DNA of 64,000 nt from a virus. The notes beneath the pieces are model-generated. The model did no database searches. It saw nothing but the letters and a program-made list of their open reading frames with translations, and had not been told where the DNA came from. The stretch spans positions 1 through 64,000 of the IMG/VR virus record IMGVR_UViG_3300023251_000001; one strand, written 5' to 3'. Of this stretch, positions 41,600 through 49,330 are shown piece by piece. Position numbers and translations under genes: made by a program. Positions within the stretch are counted from its first letter, which is position 1; each line of letters opens with the position of its first letter.

Positions 41600-41807
41600 T
41601 TTTAGAATTCACTGACGTAGACTTGAACAGAATCGAACAGAGCCAAGTCAATCCCCATGCCTGCCAGAATGTGATAACGCCCAGCCCTAGGATACCGGGG
41701 ATTAGCCAGTTCCACAGGAGCATCACGAATAATCCACCGAGCAGAGAAAAACCTGCACCTGTGAACAAACCACCAATTAACGCTAACAGAATCAAGAATC
41801 CTCTCAT
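41592..41807 (-). CDS. Small integral membrane protein
   Basis: 71 residues with two or three membrane helices (FLILLALIGGLFTGAG, LLGGLFVMLLWNW, TFWQAWGLTWLCSIL). Ribosome site AAGGAGGCAAA. It could be holin-like, but no lysis gene is adjacent. Confidence 0.65.
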   Translation of the reverse strand: MRGFLILLALIGGLFTGAGFSLLGGLFVMLLWNWLIPGILGLGVITFWQAWGLTWLCSILFKSTSVNSKSG

Positions 41808-41816
41808 TTTGCCTCC

Positions 41817-42035
41817 TTAGTTCATTACGGTTTTCCACGAGATAACGTAGTCTCGGCCTACTTTCTTAACCCCATATCCGTCATCTCGAAGCATGTTTAT
41901 CGCTTCTTGCCACAAATTGCTGGATATCACAGCAACGAGGCGTCCTTGACCAGACATGGACCGAATTAACTTCTTCGCCCTCTTGAACTGTTTGTTATGT
42001 CTCTTAGCTCTTTCAAACGCTTCGTGTCTATACAT
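41817..42035 (-). CDS. Unknown 72-residue basic protein
   Basis: Basic helix (FERAKRHNKQFKRAKKLIR) followed by a beta-alpha segment (GRLVAVISSNLWQEAINMLRDDGY). It overlaps the upstream gene by 8 bases. Confidence 0.65.
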   Translation of the reverse strand: MYRHEAFERAKRHNKQFKRAKKLIRSMSGQGRLVAVISSNLWQEAINMLRDDGYGVKKVGRDYVISWKTVMN

Positions 42036-42273
42036 CTTTATCCCTCTTTGCCTTTATAAGCATATGTACTTCTCCCGGATAGGCGGCAGCATAATCCTTT
42101 GCATCTTTCACGTAATCTGACAAACCCCATCCAGACCAGCAATGATTCGCATTTTCTCCAGTAATATCCATGTATGCACGTTGGACAGCCATCCGCATCG
42201 GAAAATCACATCCGTGTGGAAGTTTATCTCTTGTGGTAGGGCCGATTGTACAACTCCAGTATTCCTTTTCCAT
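42028..42273 (-). CDS. Unknown 81-residue protein
   Basis: Start at 42273 after AAGGAGGGAAT. MEKEYWSCTIGPTTRDKLPHG... with a Trp/His-rich middle (ANHCWSGWGLSDY). This N-terminus resembles small phage proteins of unknown role. Confidence 0.65.
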   Translation of the reverse strand: MEKEYWSCTIGPTTRDKLPHGCDFPMRMAVQRAYMDITGENANHCWSGWGLSDYVKDAKDYAAAYPGEVHMLIKAKRDKDV

Positions 42274-42297
42274 ATTCCCTCCTTGCCACAAATATTA

Positions 42298-42498
42298 CTA
42301 ACTTGTTGGGGTAGCTTCTTCCTCGCTATCTAAGTTCCAGTCTAGTAAAAAGTGTTCACAACTATCCTCGATAAACGGGGCAGTCACGAAGAACGATTGC
42401 CGTCTTGAAGCGACTGCCATAAACCTGTAGCACCGGTCACGCTGACAGCAAACTTCTTCATCTCTCTTCCCGTTACACATTGTGATATCTGGCATCAT
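42298..42498 (-). CDS. 66-residue Cys-rich protein
   Basis: Five Cys, including CNGKRDEEVCCQRDRC, could bind metal. Acidic C-terminus. GGGAGGAATG precedes the start. Overlaps the upstream stop. Confidence 0.6.
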   Translation of the reverse strand: MMPDITMCNGKRDEEVCCQRDRCYRFMAVASRRQSFFVTAPFIEDSCEHFLLDWNLDSEEEATPTS

Positions 42499-42707
42499 TC
42501 CTCCCTGCTAATTTCAGTCAACTCGTAGAATGGATCATCGAAGTCAATATCGATGTTTTTTCCCCGCTTAGGCAAGAATTCTGACCTATCGCTCCAGTTT
42601 ATGAATTCAACTCGGCCATGTTCATAAAGAAATACGACATATTCCCTTGGTTTGACAATAGCCTTGATGAAATTACTCTTGGTTTGATTAAGATCTGTGT
42701 AGATCAT
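42495..42707 (-). CDS. Unknown 70-residue protein
   Basis: MIYTDLNQTKSNFIKAIV then VVFLYEHGRVEFINW, a small beta sheet with an acidic tail. It overlaps both neighbours by 4 bases. Confidence 0.62.
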   Translation of the reverse strand: MIYTDLNQTKSNFIKAIVKPREYVVFLYEHGRVEFINWSDRSEFLPKRGKNIDIDFDDPFYELTEISREE

Positions 42708-42964
42708 TCTACTTCACGCATCGATAAGTCGCACCACCGTATAATGACAGCTGTTTCTCTGCCTAGTGAATCTACGCCAAAGAATACAGTTGCATCGCTT
42801 AGAGAGACAGCGCCAGCCCAACTTACATACCAATAGCCCTCGTTGTAACATCCATCTTCACCACAAGATCCGTAAAAAGTAGCCCCTCTATGATTACGGA
42901 CTAAATTTTCAATCGTCAGACATTCTGTATTGCATTTTGCTTCAGTTTTCTCAAATTTAATCAT
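42704..42964 (-). CDS. Unknown 86-residue protein
   Basis: Contains paired Cys (CNTEC, CGEDGC) and aromatic beta strands (GYWYVSWAGAVSL, ETAVIIRWCDL). The final IIRWCDLxxRE phrase recurs in the gene at 43633 (VIIRKWVDLDIYWRE), so the two may be related. Confidence 0.65.
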   Translation of the reverse strand: MIKFEKTEAKCNTECLTIENLVRNHRGATFYGSCGEDGCYNEGYWYVSWAGAVSLSDATVFFGVDSLGRETAVIIRWCDLSMREVE

Positions 42965-43137
42965 CCCAACAACACCTCCATTATTTTCACCGCTTCTTCG
43001 TAAGTCTCCGCTTCAAACATATTAGTACACTTCGCAACGAAAGGAGATGAAGAGGCTTCATCAACATCTCCTTGATCGAAGAACCTACGTAAGAACAGCT
43101 TCCCGTTTGAGTGTTTGTAAGCGTACCATTCTAACAT
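42961..43137 (-). CDS. Unknown 58-residue protein
   Basis: MLEWYAYKHSNGKLFLRRFFDQG then FEAETYEEAVKIMEVL, a YcfA/WGR-like alpha-beta order. GAGGAG is 9 bases upstream. Overlaps neighbours by 4-7 bases. Confidence 0.65.
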   Translation of the reverse strand: MLEWYAYKHSNGKLFLRRFFDQGDVDEASSSPFVAKCTNMFEAETYEEAVKIMEVLLG

Positions 43138-43370
43138 AAGGCACTCTCCTCGATAACGAACTGTCTGGTATTGCTCAACATCTCTAAGACAAACTTCTCA
43201 TCGAAATCTAGACCATCATAGTCACTGTTGCTTATTTCGCGAACAGCAGATACGTAAGCAACCAGAGAGGCTCTTTCATGATTCATCCCTTCGCCAATAA
43301 GCTTTCCTGCTTCGAATGCCAGAGCAATAGAAATCCCGGTACCTACTGCTATGCTGTCAGTATGATTCAT
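43131..43370 (-). CDS. Unknown 79-residue helical protein
   Basis: MNHTDSIAVGTGISIALAFEAGKLIGEG contains a Gly-rich hydrophobic helix. The rest is acidic helical. Overlaps neighbours. Confidence 0.62.
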   Translation of the reverse strand: MNHTDSIAVGTGISIALAFEAGKLIGEGMNHERASLVAYVSAVREISNSDYDGLDFDEKFVLEMLSNTRQFVIEESALC

Positions 43371-43639
43371 CGTTTCTCCTCAAAGTAGATAGTTACGTCG
43401 CAATCCAATACTTGGATTCTTGTCTTTTTGCTAGAAAGGGAAGTGATAACTGTCCCTTTGAACATGCCTAACACTTCAATCCCTTTGTCAAGTAGATTCA
43501 TGATGAATAAAACTTGAACCCAGTCACCCATCCCGTCAATGCGGATAAGAAGAGGAGTTCCCGGCTTAAGCATCGCCTTAGAAGCTTCCAAAGGAGACAT
43601 CGTCTTCTCTGCATATGTACCATTCTCGAATTTTAGCAT
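43367..43639 (-). CDS. Unknown 90-residue protein
   Basis: Start at 43639 follows GGAGGGAAAT. Beta-rich barrel look (GTPLLIRIDGMGDWVQVLFI, VLGMFKGTVITSL). Overlaps the upstream gene by 7 bases. Confidence 0.65.
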   Translation of the reverse strand: MLKFENGTYAEKTMSPLEASKAMLKPGTPLLIRIDGMGDWVQVLFIMNLLDKGIEVLGMFKGTVITSLSSKKTRIQVLDCDVTIYFEEKR

Positions 43640-43911
43640 ATTTCCCTCCAATAGATGTCAAGATCGACCCATTTGCGTATAATGACCGTTGTGCTGGTAC
43701 TTTTGCCGTCAACATATTTGAAATTAAAGTATCTGTCTAAGTCCCCCGACTCCGAATCATAAAGGATAGCAATACCTGTCCTCGTTATCAGGAAAAGGCC
43801 TTCTGCTGTGCCTACGCGACCGAAGAATGTCCTACCCGCTTTTCCTTCGAGCGTATGAATCTTAACTACGTCTTCGCATACTTCTTCTCTCTCATCAAAT
43901 ACGTTAATCAT
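43633..43911 (-). CDS. Unknown 92-residue protein
   Basis: First gene after the promoter at 43939. GLFLITRTGIAILYDSESG and STTVIIRKWVDLDIYWRE mirror the order in the gene at 42704, suggesting paralogues. Confidence 0.65.
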   Translation of the reverse strand: MINVFDEREEVCEDVVKIHTLEGKAGRTFFGRVGTAEGLFLITRTGIAILYDSESGDLDRYFNFKYVDGKSTSTTVIIRKWVDLDIYWREIC

Positions 43912-43938
43912 GTGAACCTCCTAATTTCGATTAACTAT

Positions 43939-43967
43939 AGTATACAGCCTTTTAACGCTGCCGTCAA
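43939..43967 (-). promoter_or_regulatory. Promoter for the 42-44 kb gene string
   Basis: TTGACG (43967-43962), 17 bases, TATACT (43944-43939). The GGTGACGAATGTC motif is absent here. Confidence 0.8.
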
Positions 43968-43978
43968 GTCGGTTTTGT

Positions 43979-44260
43979 CTATTTTACCTCTTTCCACGTC
44001 CGTTTCGCCCTGCCTACAGGTTTGATGTATTCGAACACCACAGAAAAATAGCCAGACTGGTAGAAGCTGATCTTCTTATACACTCCTTTCAATGTCTCAC
44101 AGAATACGTGATGACCATCCGGATAGACGCCTCTCGGACCATGTCCAGTACCACCGCCTTCGAAAGCCGTCTTTACTACAACATACCTACCGCACGGCAA
44201 AGGTGCATGCTCTTCAGTTAAGACAATTACATCGCCTTCTTTTAGTTTTTCATATCTCAT
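43979..44260 (-). CDS. Unknown 93-residue barrel-like protein
   Basis: KLKEGDVIVLTEEHAPLPCGRYVVV is an SH3-like opening. A Gly/His loop follows (GGGTGHGPRGVYPDGHH). Its stop lies 12 bases before the promoter at 43967. Confidence 0.65.
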   Translation of the reverse strand: MRYEKLKEGDVIVLTEEHAPLPCGRYVVVKTAFEGGGTGHGPRGVYPDGHHVFCETLKGVYKKISFYQSGYFSVVFEYIKPVGRAKRTWKEVK

Positions 44261-44269
44261 ATTGTCTCC

Positions 44270-44497
44270 TTAGATCTTTGTTTGAAGATGAGTTATTGGT
44301 GAGTACAAAACATTGTAGACTTCTGTGTTTCCTTCTAACCAATCGCACCTAAGTTTATTTATGCTCTTCGGATCGATTCTAATCAACAATGTTCCATTTT
44401 TGTAACAAAACCATTCTTTTCCGTTAATCTCTCCCCAGAAAAACTTCTCTAGATCGATGTCTTGAAGCAGCATGCGTTTCTTAGTTATTTCCGCCAT
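44270..44497 (-). CDS. Unknown 75-residue protein
   Basis: MAEITKKRMLLQDIDLEKFFWGEI..., alpha/beta, overlapping the upstream gene by 13 bases. No family recognised. Confidence 0.62.
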   Translation of the reverse strand: MAEITKKRMLLQDIDLEKFFWGEINGKEWFCYKNGTLLIRIDPKSINKLRCDWLEGNTEVYNVLYSPITHLQTKI

Positions 44498-44688
44498 CGT
44501 AGCCTCCTACATATTTCCTTCATCAGCCTTTCTGTCGCTAGAGAAACCTCGATTAAGGCAGCGGCCCAGCTTTCTCCTGCCAAGTCGTACACAAACTTGT
44601 CGCTCCTGCCCTCTGACATGAAGAATACATAACGAAGTCTCTTCATGTATTCTGGATCGTTTAATCGTCTCTCGCGTTTATTTACCAT
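44485..44688 (-). CDS. Unknown 67-residue basic protein
   Basis: The ATG at 44688 overlaps the upstream stop (ATGGTAA), so it is translationally coupled. Contains RRLNDPEYMKRLRYVFFMSEG, part of which recurs in a fragment at 45062-45124. Confidence 0.6.
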   Translation of the reverse strand: MVNKRERRLNDPEYMKRLRYVFFMSEGRSDKFVYDLAGESWAAALIEVSLATERLMKEICRRLRWRK

Positions 44689-44945
44689 GAGATTTTGTAG
44701 TAGTTGTTTTGCAACTTGTAGTCGTAATAATAACCACTCGCACTTACGTATAGAGGAGGCGAGATGCACTCAACCTTGTAACCTAATGCTTCTAGGACGA
44801 TCTTTATTGATGAGATATATCCCTTCACGTTAAGAGTATCAAACCCCGCTTTAGACCGCACCTTGATCATTCTTAGAATTTTCTTCAGCTTTTCATCATG
44901 CTTGTTCGCAATCTTTCTAGCTGCTGTTGCTCCGAACCATTTCAT
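44682..44945 (-). CDS. Unknown 87-residue protein
   Basis: Start at 44945 after AGGGAGGCTAAC. Basic helical half (ATAARKIANKHDEKLKKIL) and a Tyr-rich end (SGYYYDYKLQNNYYKISW). Confidence 0.65.
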   Translation of the reverse strand: MKWFGATAARKIANKHDEKLKKILRMIKVRSKAGFDTLNVKGYISSIKIVLEALGYKVECISPPLYVSASGYYYDYKLQNNYYKISW

Positions 44946-44946
44946 G

Positions 44947-45066
44947 TTAGCCTCCCTTATTTGTTCTGGACTTCTCACAGGCTTCCAGTTTTCTTAAAGC
45001 TTCATTACGTTCTTGTCTAAGCCTGTTAATCTTATTCTTCAAAGCTTGTTCGTTTCTACTACTCAT
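44947..45066 (-). CDS. 39-residue coiled-coil peptide
   Basis: MSSRNEQALKNKINRLRQER is one long charged helix. Ribosome site GAGGTGGTTGG. It ends next to the following gene's ribosome site. Confidence 0.55.
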   Translation of the reverse strand: MSSRNEQALKNKINRLRQERNEALRKLEACEKSRTNKGG

Positions 45067-45124
45067 CCAACCACCTCGTAACTACTGTATTCTGGATCAT
45101 TTAAGCGCCTAGTCTTTTTGTCCA
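45062..45124 (-). pseudogene. 20-codon remnant related to the gene at 44485
   Basis: ATG then DKKTRRLNDPEY, sharing RRLNDPEY with residues 8-15 of the protein at 44485. It stops after about 20 codons at the start of the coiled-coil gene. It looks like the end of a tandem duplication that was deleted. Confidence 0.45.
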
Positions 45125-45297
45125 TGTTCAATCACTCCTTCAACAATCTTCTTGCCACAGTAGCAACAGAATAACATACCATTCTCAGACGGACTCCCTT
45201 CAATGATCGTAAAAAGGTTACCGCAAGCTGTCTTCCACATATCAGAGCAATCATCCCATGGGTCGTTCTTCCACTCGCATTCGTTCATCTCAATCAC
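45109..45297 (-). CDS. 62-residue zinc-ribbon protein
   Basis: CSDMWKTACG near the start and CCYCGKKIVEG near the end can form one zinc site. First gene after the promoter at 45307. Function unknown. Confidence 0.65.
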   Translation of the reverse strand: MIEMNECEWKNDPWDDCSDMWKTACGNLFTIIEGSPSENGMLFCCYCGKKIVEGVIEHGQKD

Positions 45298-45306
45298 CTC
45301 GCAATC

Positions 45307-45335
45307 ACTTTACCACGAAACAACCGTAAAGTCAA
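45307..45335 (-). promoter_or_regulatory. Promoter with GGACAAATGTC upstream
   Basis: TTGACT (45335-45330), 17 bases, TAAAGT (45312-45307). A related dyad GGACAAATGTCC (45358-45347) lies 11-12 bases before the -35 box. Confidence 0.7.
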
Positions 45336-45370
45336 GGTTCTAGATAGGACATTTGTCCAAGATTATGTAA

Positions 45371-45401
45371 GCAAAAATCCCCTCGATATTTCGAAGGGAT
45401 T
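45371..45401 (-). terminator. Intrinsic terminator after the HTH gene
   Basis: An 11-bp stem (AATCCCTTCGA/TCGAGGGGATT, one G-U), loop AATA, then TTTTTGC on the minus strand. Another promoter follows within 35 bases. Confidence 0.88.
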
Positions 45402-45432
45402 AACGCTAGGTTGAGGTGCCACTAGATTGTAA

Positions 45433-45618
45433 TTATGTGAGACTGGGACGGTCAATCCTCATCCCTGGTATTGGTCCTGTCTTACGAAGTACATATCCAG
45501 CCCTTTCCAGCCTACGCTTGATAGTAGTTTTATGTACCTTCCTCGTCGTGGCTAGATCTTCCAACGAAGCACCTTTGTAATACAGCATTGCGAGTCTGTC
45601 TATCGCTCTCATTCTCAT
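45433..45618 (-). CDS. HTH-only paralogue of the endonuclease VII gene
   Basis: 61 residues. LATTRKVHKTTIKRRLERAGYVLRKTGP matches the N-terminal HTH of the next gene (IEGVHKTTIKRRLERNGYKVRKMGP) but the nuclease domain is absent. It could be a free DNA-binding regulator. Own promoter and terminator. Confidence 0.75.
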   Translation of the reverse strand: MRMRAIDRLAMLYYKGASLEDLATTRKVHKTTIKRRLERAGYVLRKTGPIPGMRIDRPSLT

Positions 45619-45639
45619 ATTGGCCTCCCTTTAATCTGT

Positions 45640-45668
45640 ATTGTAGCATAGAACTGACGGTTTGTCAA
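45640..45668 (-). promoter_or_regulatory. Promoter of the HTH gene
   Basis: TTGACA (45668-45663), 17 bases, TACAAT (45645-45640). The -35 overlaps the endonuclease stop. Confidence 0.8.
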
Positions 45669-46120
45669 CGATCAAGATATTCCCATGCTGATAATAAAGT
45701 ATTCCCGTTGTCGTTGAAATTTCCGAGGCCGTGATTGCATGCCCTGCATAGCAAACCACGAACCTTGCCAGTTTTATGATCATGGTCAATGTGGACTCCC
45801 ATTTTCCAAGTAGATGGAATCTCTTTGCCGCAAATAGCGCAACCTCCTAGTTGTTCCTTGTACATTCTATCGTAATCGTCAAACGTCATACCGTAAAGAT
45901 ACTTCAGCGTCTCTGCCCTCTCCTTCAAGCTGAGAGGCAATTTGGACTTTCTTCCTCGCATTGGACCCATTTTACGAACCTTGTATCCGTTGCGTTCCAA
46001 CCTACGTTTAATGGTAGTTTTATGAACGCCCTCAATAGCACCTAGCTCTCTCAGTGATGCCTTCTCATCTCCGTAGTATAATTCTGCTAGTTCTTCAATC
46101 GGCATGCTTTTCTTGGTCAT
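45665..46120 (-). CDS. Endonuclease VII-type recombination/homing endonuclease
   Basis: 151 residues. N-terminal HTH (LRELGAIEGVHKTTIKRRLE, about 22-42). The C-terminal domain has CAICGK, HIDHDHKTGKVRGLLCRACN and LGNFNDN, the zinc-HNH signature of phage T4 endonuclease VII relatives. These cut branched DNA or act as homing enzymes. Confidence 0.88.
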   Translation of the reverse strand: MTKKSMPIEELAELYYGDEKASLRELGAIEGVHKTTIKRRLERNGYKVRKMGPMRGRKSKLPLSLKERAETLKYLYGMTFDDYDRMYKEQLGGCAICGKEIPSTWKMGVHIDHDHKTGKVRGLLCRACNHGLGNFNDNGNTLLSAWEYLDR

Positions 46121-46140
46121 TGTAATTCCTCCTAACTGCT

Positions 46141-46169
46141 ATTATAGCACAAGTTGTTGCAACCGTCAA
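46141..46169 (-). promoter_or_regulatory. Promoter of the endonuclease VII gene
   Basis: TTGACG (46169-46164), 17 bases, TATAAT (46146-46141). Confidence 0.85.
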
Positions 46170-46179
46170 GTCGGTTTAC

Positions 46180-47640
46180 TGTGTTATAGGAGATGGAATG
46201 GGTAGAGAGTCTGAGAATCCTCAAAATTATATTTTCCTGCAGGTCTATGGATGCGAGATTACGACTCCGTAAAGTACTGACAGATTTTTAACTTTGATTG
46301 AATGTTTATGGTAAAGCTTAATGGGTGAAGAGTCGGGAAAATGGGAGATGTGACGTAAGTGTAGGGTAGCTCGCGTTATCGTATGGGAGGGGATGCCCAG
46401 GGGCGGCCTATTCAATCACAATTAACTACAATCAATTAGAATATAGGAAAGAAACAGCCGATAATGGGCCTATTATCGGGAGTTGTTGCGTCTTGTTCGT
46501 GCTATTTGGAGTTGTTCAATCGCTAAAGCGCTATTCTGATCTATGTTATAGCGATTTTATTTTAGCGCTCGCAACATTCCTCATACTTATGATGCGAGTA
46601 CTATTGGTCGATTTCTCCTATGTTTCAATAGTTTCAGTTATGATTGAACTGATTGAACTAACTTAGGTGTGACGTGATGGCACTGTATGCATTTGGTATA
46701 CAGTGTACTCAAGTCAATGAGCGTATCCCTTATCCTATCTAGAGAAATTGACTTCTACTCTACTTAGTCCACTGCTTAGCTAACCTATCGCCTCATTTCT
46801 CCTAGTTTATAATAGAAACTCCCAGCGCCTCCCTCTCTCCACTAGTACTAACCACAGTGTAATATAAATGAGGGGATATAGGGACATCGTCCCAGATCTA
46901 TATAGATTCAAGCAAAGTTAGGTGGATCATGCTCACCTATATAGGACGGCGTTATTGTACTGCCCACACGTACAGGATCAAGGACAACTGTCCTCTCTAG
47001 CATGGACACATGTCTCCTCTGTATAGGACAGCTGACCATTGAGATGTCTTCGTTAAGATGGATACTCTTATCGGTTCATTGACAAGTTGACTTGCTCATG
47101 AGTATCGCGTGGACAGTGTATAACCGCCCTAACAGGTCCATAAGTACACCGGTTACAGTGCGTCAATCAAACGCCCTCAATGCCAGAGTAAACGGTCTTA
47201 AGTCACTACTGGCAGCCTAACACGTGCGGATAAAATCATGAGACGGTTAACAGGTTAACGGTCATTTACAGCAGAAACTATGAGCTTCCCCTAGAAAACG
47301 GGGATTATGCCCATTATATGAACAACGTCCACTGAAAAGGTGGATTCCTCCTAGAAAAGAGGAGATGAGACGCAACTATCGTTGTTCCTGCACATAATAG
47401 AGGGGTTTCCATAGCTCCTCGCTTGTTCTCAGATGTTTGGGGCAAGCTACTCAGAACATATTCAACAATCTGTATTTCAGCTGGAGAATCCGGCTTTATA
47501 GGATAATCCACTTAGATATAGCCTTCTAGATGATAGTGGTCTACAATGAATGATTCGCAGGTAGAATCAATCAAAGTTAACGAAACGTCGTCAACATGAG
47601 GGCTATCTCATGAAACTAACTAGATTGTAGTAGAAACACT
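46180..47640. other. 1.46-kb non-coding region with many hairpins
   Basis: No frame has a convincing gene on either strand. Perfect dyads include CCGATAAT/ATTATCGG (46458-46479), AATCGCTA/TAGCGATT (46518-46556), CACTGTAT/ATACAGTG (46681-46705) and GGGAC/GTCCC (46881-46893). Three similar hairpins occur at 47288-47364. It lies between leftward and rightward blocks and could be an origin or control region. Confidence 0.7.
47288..47364 (+). repeat. Three similar hairpins with A-rich loops
   Basis: CCCC-TAGAAAAC-GGGG (47288-47303), TCCAC-TGAAAAG-GTGGA (47328-47344) and CTCCT-AGAAAAG-AGGAG (47348-47364). Stems differ while the loop (TAGAAAA-like) stays similar, which suggests selected RNA structure. 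Confidence 0.6.
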
Positions 47641-47653
47641 GAGAAATTAGTTA

Positions 47654-47677
47654 GGTTTCCCATCTTGCCCTATATCC
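47654..47677 (+). repeat. Cassette 0 left end (E0R)
   Basis: 24 bases beginning GGTTTCCCATCTTGCC. Its reverse complement matches 48633-48656 with 21 Watson-Crick pairs, two G-U and one A-C. Confidence 0.75.
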
Positions 47678-47695
47678 TAATAGGAGGTAGGAGCA

Positions 47696-47893
47696 ATGAC
47701 TCTTTTACAGTACAAAACCGGCAAACGCAGTAAGATTCAGTCGAAAGTATTCATTAACCAGTACTTCGCAGAGAAGTGGGTTGATTCATGCAGAGACTAC
47801 TTACAATGGTGGAGTTATAGCAACTCCAACAAGATTGTATCAATTGCTGGTGAAATCTTGTTTGATTTCGTAGAATCTGAACGAACATACTAG
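47696..47893 (+). CDS. Small W-W domain protein (paralogue family C), cassette 0
   Basis: 65 residues. FINQYFAEKWVDSCRDYLQWWSYS shows the family pattern: aromatic strand, A.KW helix, then paired Trp. AGGAGGTAGGAGCA precedes the ATG. The first of five genes in cassette 0. Confidence 0.7.
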   Translation: MTLLQYKTGKRSKIQSKVFINQYFAEKWVDSCRDYLQWWSYSNSNKIVSIAGEILFDFVESERTY

Positions 47894-47905
47894 GAGTGAT
47901 GGGAA

Positions 47906-48103
47906 ATGCATATGTTAATCTACAGGCTAATGGAAGATAATGATTCTAAGGTACTTACGTTCGTTTCTGCGAGTTGTGCATACAAGTTCCTAGTTAAACT
48001 GCAAAGTAAGCCGATTTGGTGGACTTTGTGGGAGATTGGGGAGGTTTGCACAAAAGATGGTAGTCATTCACATATCTTCGTAGATTCGGAGGGAATATCA
48101 TGA
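47906..48103 (+). CDS. Small W-W domain protein (family C), cassette 0
   Basis: 65 residues: TFVSASCAYKFLVKLQSKPIWWTLWEI repeats the family pattern. Its stop overlaps the next ATG (ATGA). Confidence 0.7.
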   Translation: MHMLIYRLMEDNDSKVLTFVSASCAYKFLVKLQSKPIWWTLWEIGEVCTKDGSHSHIFVDSEGIS

Positions 48104-48303
48104 AACATTACATAGTCTGGTTCAAACTGATAGATCATGAGACAATTCAAGCAATGGAATGTGATTCTACGAGCGAAGCCTACAATCTCCTACTTTTCTA
48201 TGCAAAGTCCTTGGAATGGTGGGAATTGTATGACAACGAATATAAACTCACAGAAGAAAGTAAAGCTGTGCAGTTTAGAATCGCTTCTAGGAAGTACTCA
48301 TGA
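48100..48303 (+). CDS. Small W-W domain protein (family C), cassette 0
   Basis: 67 residues: ECDSTSEAYNLLLFYAKSLEWWELYD. Overlaps both neighbours by 4 bases. Confidence 0.7.
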   Translation: MKHYIVWFKLIDHETIQAMECDSTSEAYNLLLFYAKSLEWWELYDNEYKLTEESKAVQFRIASRKYS

Positions 48304-48509
48304 TTACTCACGTAGTCTGCTACAAAACACGCAATTCAAGGTGCGTCTATGTAGAGCTATTTCATTCTCTGGTCTTTGCGGAGAAATGGATAACTTCTCA
48401 TGGTCGTCACCATGTTTACTGGATTTTGAAGGAAATTACAGGATTTCATGCCGAAAAAGGGTGTGCCACCTATAAAATCCTCAAAACAGATGAAAGTGAG
48501 GAGAAGTGA
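48300..48509 (+). CDS. Small W-W domain protein (family C), cassette 0
   Basis: 69 residues: ELFHSLVFAEKWITSHGRHHVYWILKEI. Overlaps the previous gene by 4 bases. Confidence 0.7.
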   Translation: MITHVVCYKTRNSRCVYVELFHSLVFAEKWITSHGRHHVYWILKEITGFHAEKGCATYKILKTDESEEK

Positions 48510-48620
48510 ATGAAACGTATTGAAATCAACGAGATTCAACCGATAGGTAGCAAAACCTGCAAGTTTATCCGCAAGATGCTTGTAAAATGGGGTATCCTGC
48601 AGCAAGTTATAGGATACTAG
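48510..48620 (+). CDS. 36-residue basic peptide, end of cassette 0
   Basis: MKRIEINEIQPIGSKTCKFI... with GAGGAGAAGTGA before the ATG. It ends 12 bases before the cassette's right end repeat. Confidence 0.55.
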   Translation: MKRIEINEIQPIGSKTCKFIRKMLVKWGILQQVIGY

Positions 48621-48632
48621 GACAAACAAGGC

Positions 48633-48656
48633 GGATATAGGGCAAAATGGGGAATC
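48633..48656 (+). repeat. Cassette 0 right end (E1L)
   Basis: 24 bases (GGATATAGGGCAAAATGG...), inverted match to 47654-47677. Confidence 0.75.
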
Positions 48657-48680
48657 TAACTGATAACTATGGAAAAGACG

Positions 48681-48710
48681 TATAATTTGCATCATTCTGC
48701 CCTTTTGTAG
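48681..48710 (+). promoter_or_regulatory. Junction -10 box and cassette 1 left end (E1R)
   Basis: TATAAT (48681-48686), one base, then the 23-base end repeat (48688-48710, TGCATCATTCTGCCC...). The repeat is the inverted match of 49290-49312 (22 of 23). Confidence 0.75.
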
Positions 48711-48729
48711 GATAAAAGAGGAGCAAAGA

Positions 48730-49020
48730 ATGAGAGTGTTCATATTAAGATATGAAATGTTCAAAGATGAGGTAAAATGCTCAAAGTGCTTCAATACTCC
48801 TTATTCCGCCTACTTCTGGGTCGATAAGAACAGGTTAGGCATGAAATGGGTAAGTTGCCATCAATTATGCACAACTGTATCAACTGTTGGCATGATTGAT
48901 GAGAAACTCTGTTTTTCTAGGGGTTTCAATGAAGATGGCAGTCTTTCTACTAGAACTCCGTGGGGAATCCCATATTATGAGGAAATCTGCGAGAAACTAG
49001 GAGAAGCTAATGCTTCATGA
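48730..49020 (+). CDS. Unknown 96-residue protein (family C-like), cassette 1
   Basis: CSKCFNTPYSAYFWVDKNRLGMKWVSC carries a zinc knuckle and a KW motif like its neighbours. AGAGGAGCAAAGA precedes the ATG. Confidence 0.65.
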   Translation: MRVFILRYEMFKDEVKCSKCFNTPYSAYFWVDKNRLGMKWVSCHQLCTTVSTVGMIDEKLCFSRGFNEDGSLSTRTPWGIPYYEEICEKLGEANAS

Positions 49021-49273
49021 TGGAAGGTTGTATATTGTAACATCTTTGGCTAGAAATGCACCGATTCGCCCCAATTCTGGCGATTTCAAGGTGAAAACAT
49101 TTGCGACTGCCGAACTTGCGGATAAATGGTTCGAAGCTAATCAATCCTACTTAGAGTGGGCCGAATTTAGCAGAACCTCTCCAGTTAGGCACAGAGATGG
49201 CAGTTTCATACGGTTTATCAGCAAAACCTTTAAGTTCGATGAAGAGCAAGGTTTTTGTGTGAGAAGGTCGTAA
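49010..49273 (+). CDS. Small W-W domain protein (family C), cassette 1
   Basis: 87 residues: TFATAELADKWFEANQSYLEWAEFSR keeps the family pattern with Trp-Ala for Trp-Trp. Overlaps the previous gene by 11 bases. Right end repeat begins 16 bases after the stop. Confidence 0.68.
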   Translation: MLHDGRLYIVTSLARNAPIRPNSGDFKVKTFATAELADKWFEANQSYLEWAEFSRTSPVRHRDGSFIRFISKTFKFDEEQGFCVRRS

Positions 49274-49289
49274 AACATAGGACAAATAG

Positions 49290-49312
49290 CTACAAATGGG
49301 CAGAATGATGCA
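49290..49312 (+). repeat. Cassette 1 right end (E2L)
   Basis: CTACAAATGGGCAGAATGATG..., inverted match of 48688-48710 with one mismatch in 23. Confidence 0.8.
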
Positions 49313-49330
49313 CTTTATACGTCGAACGCC

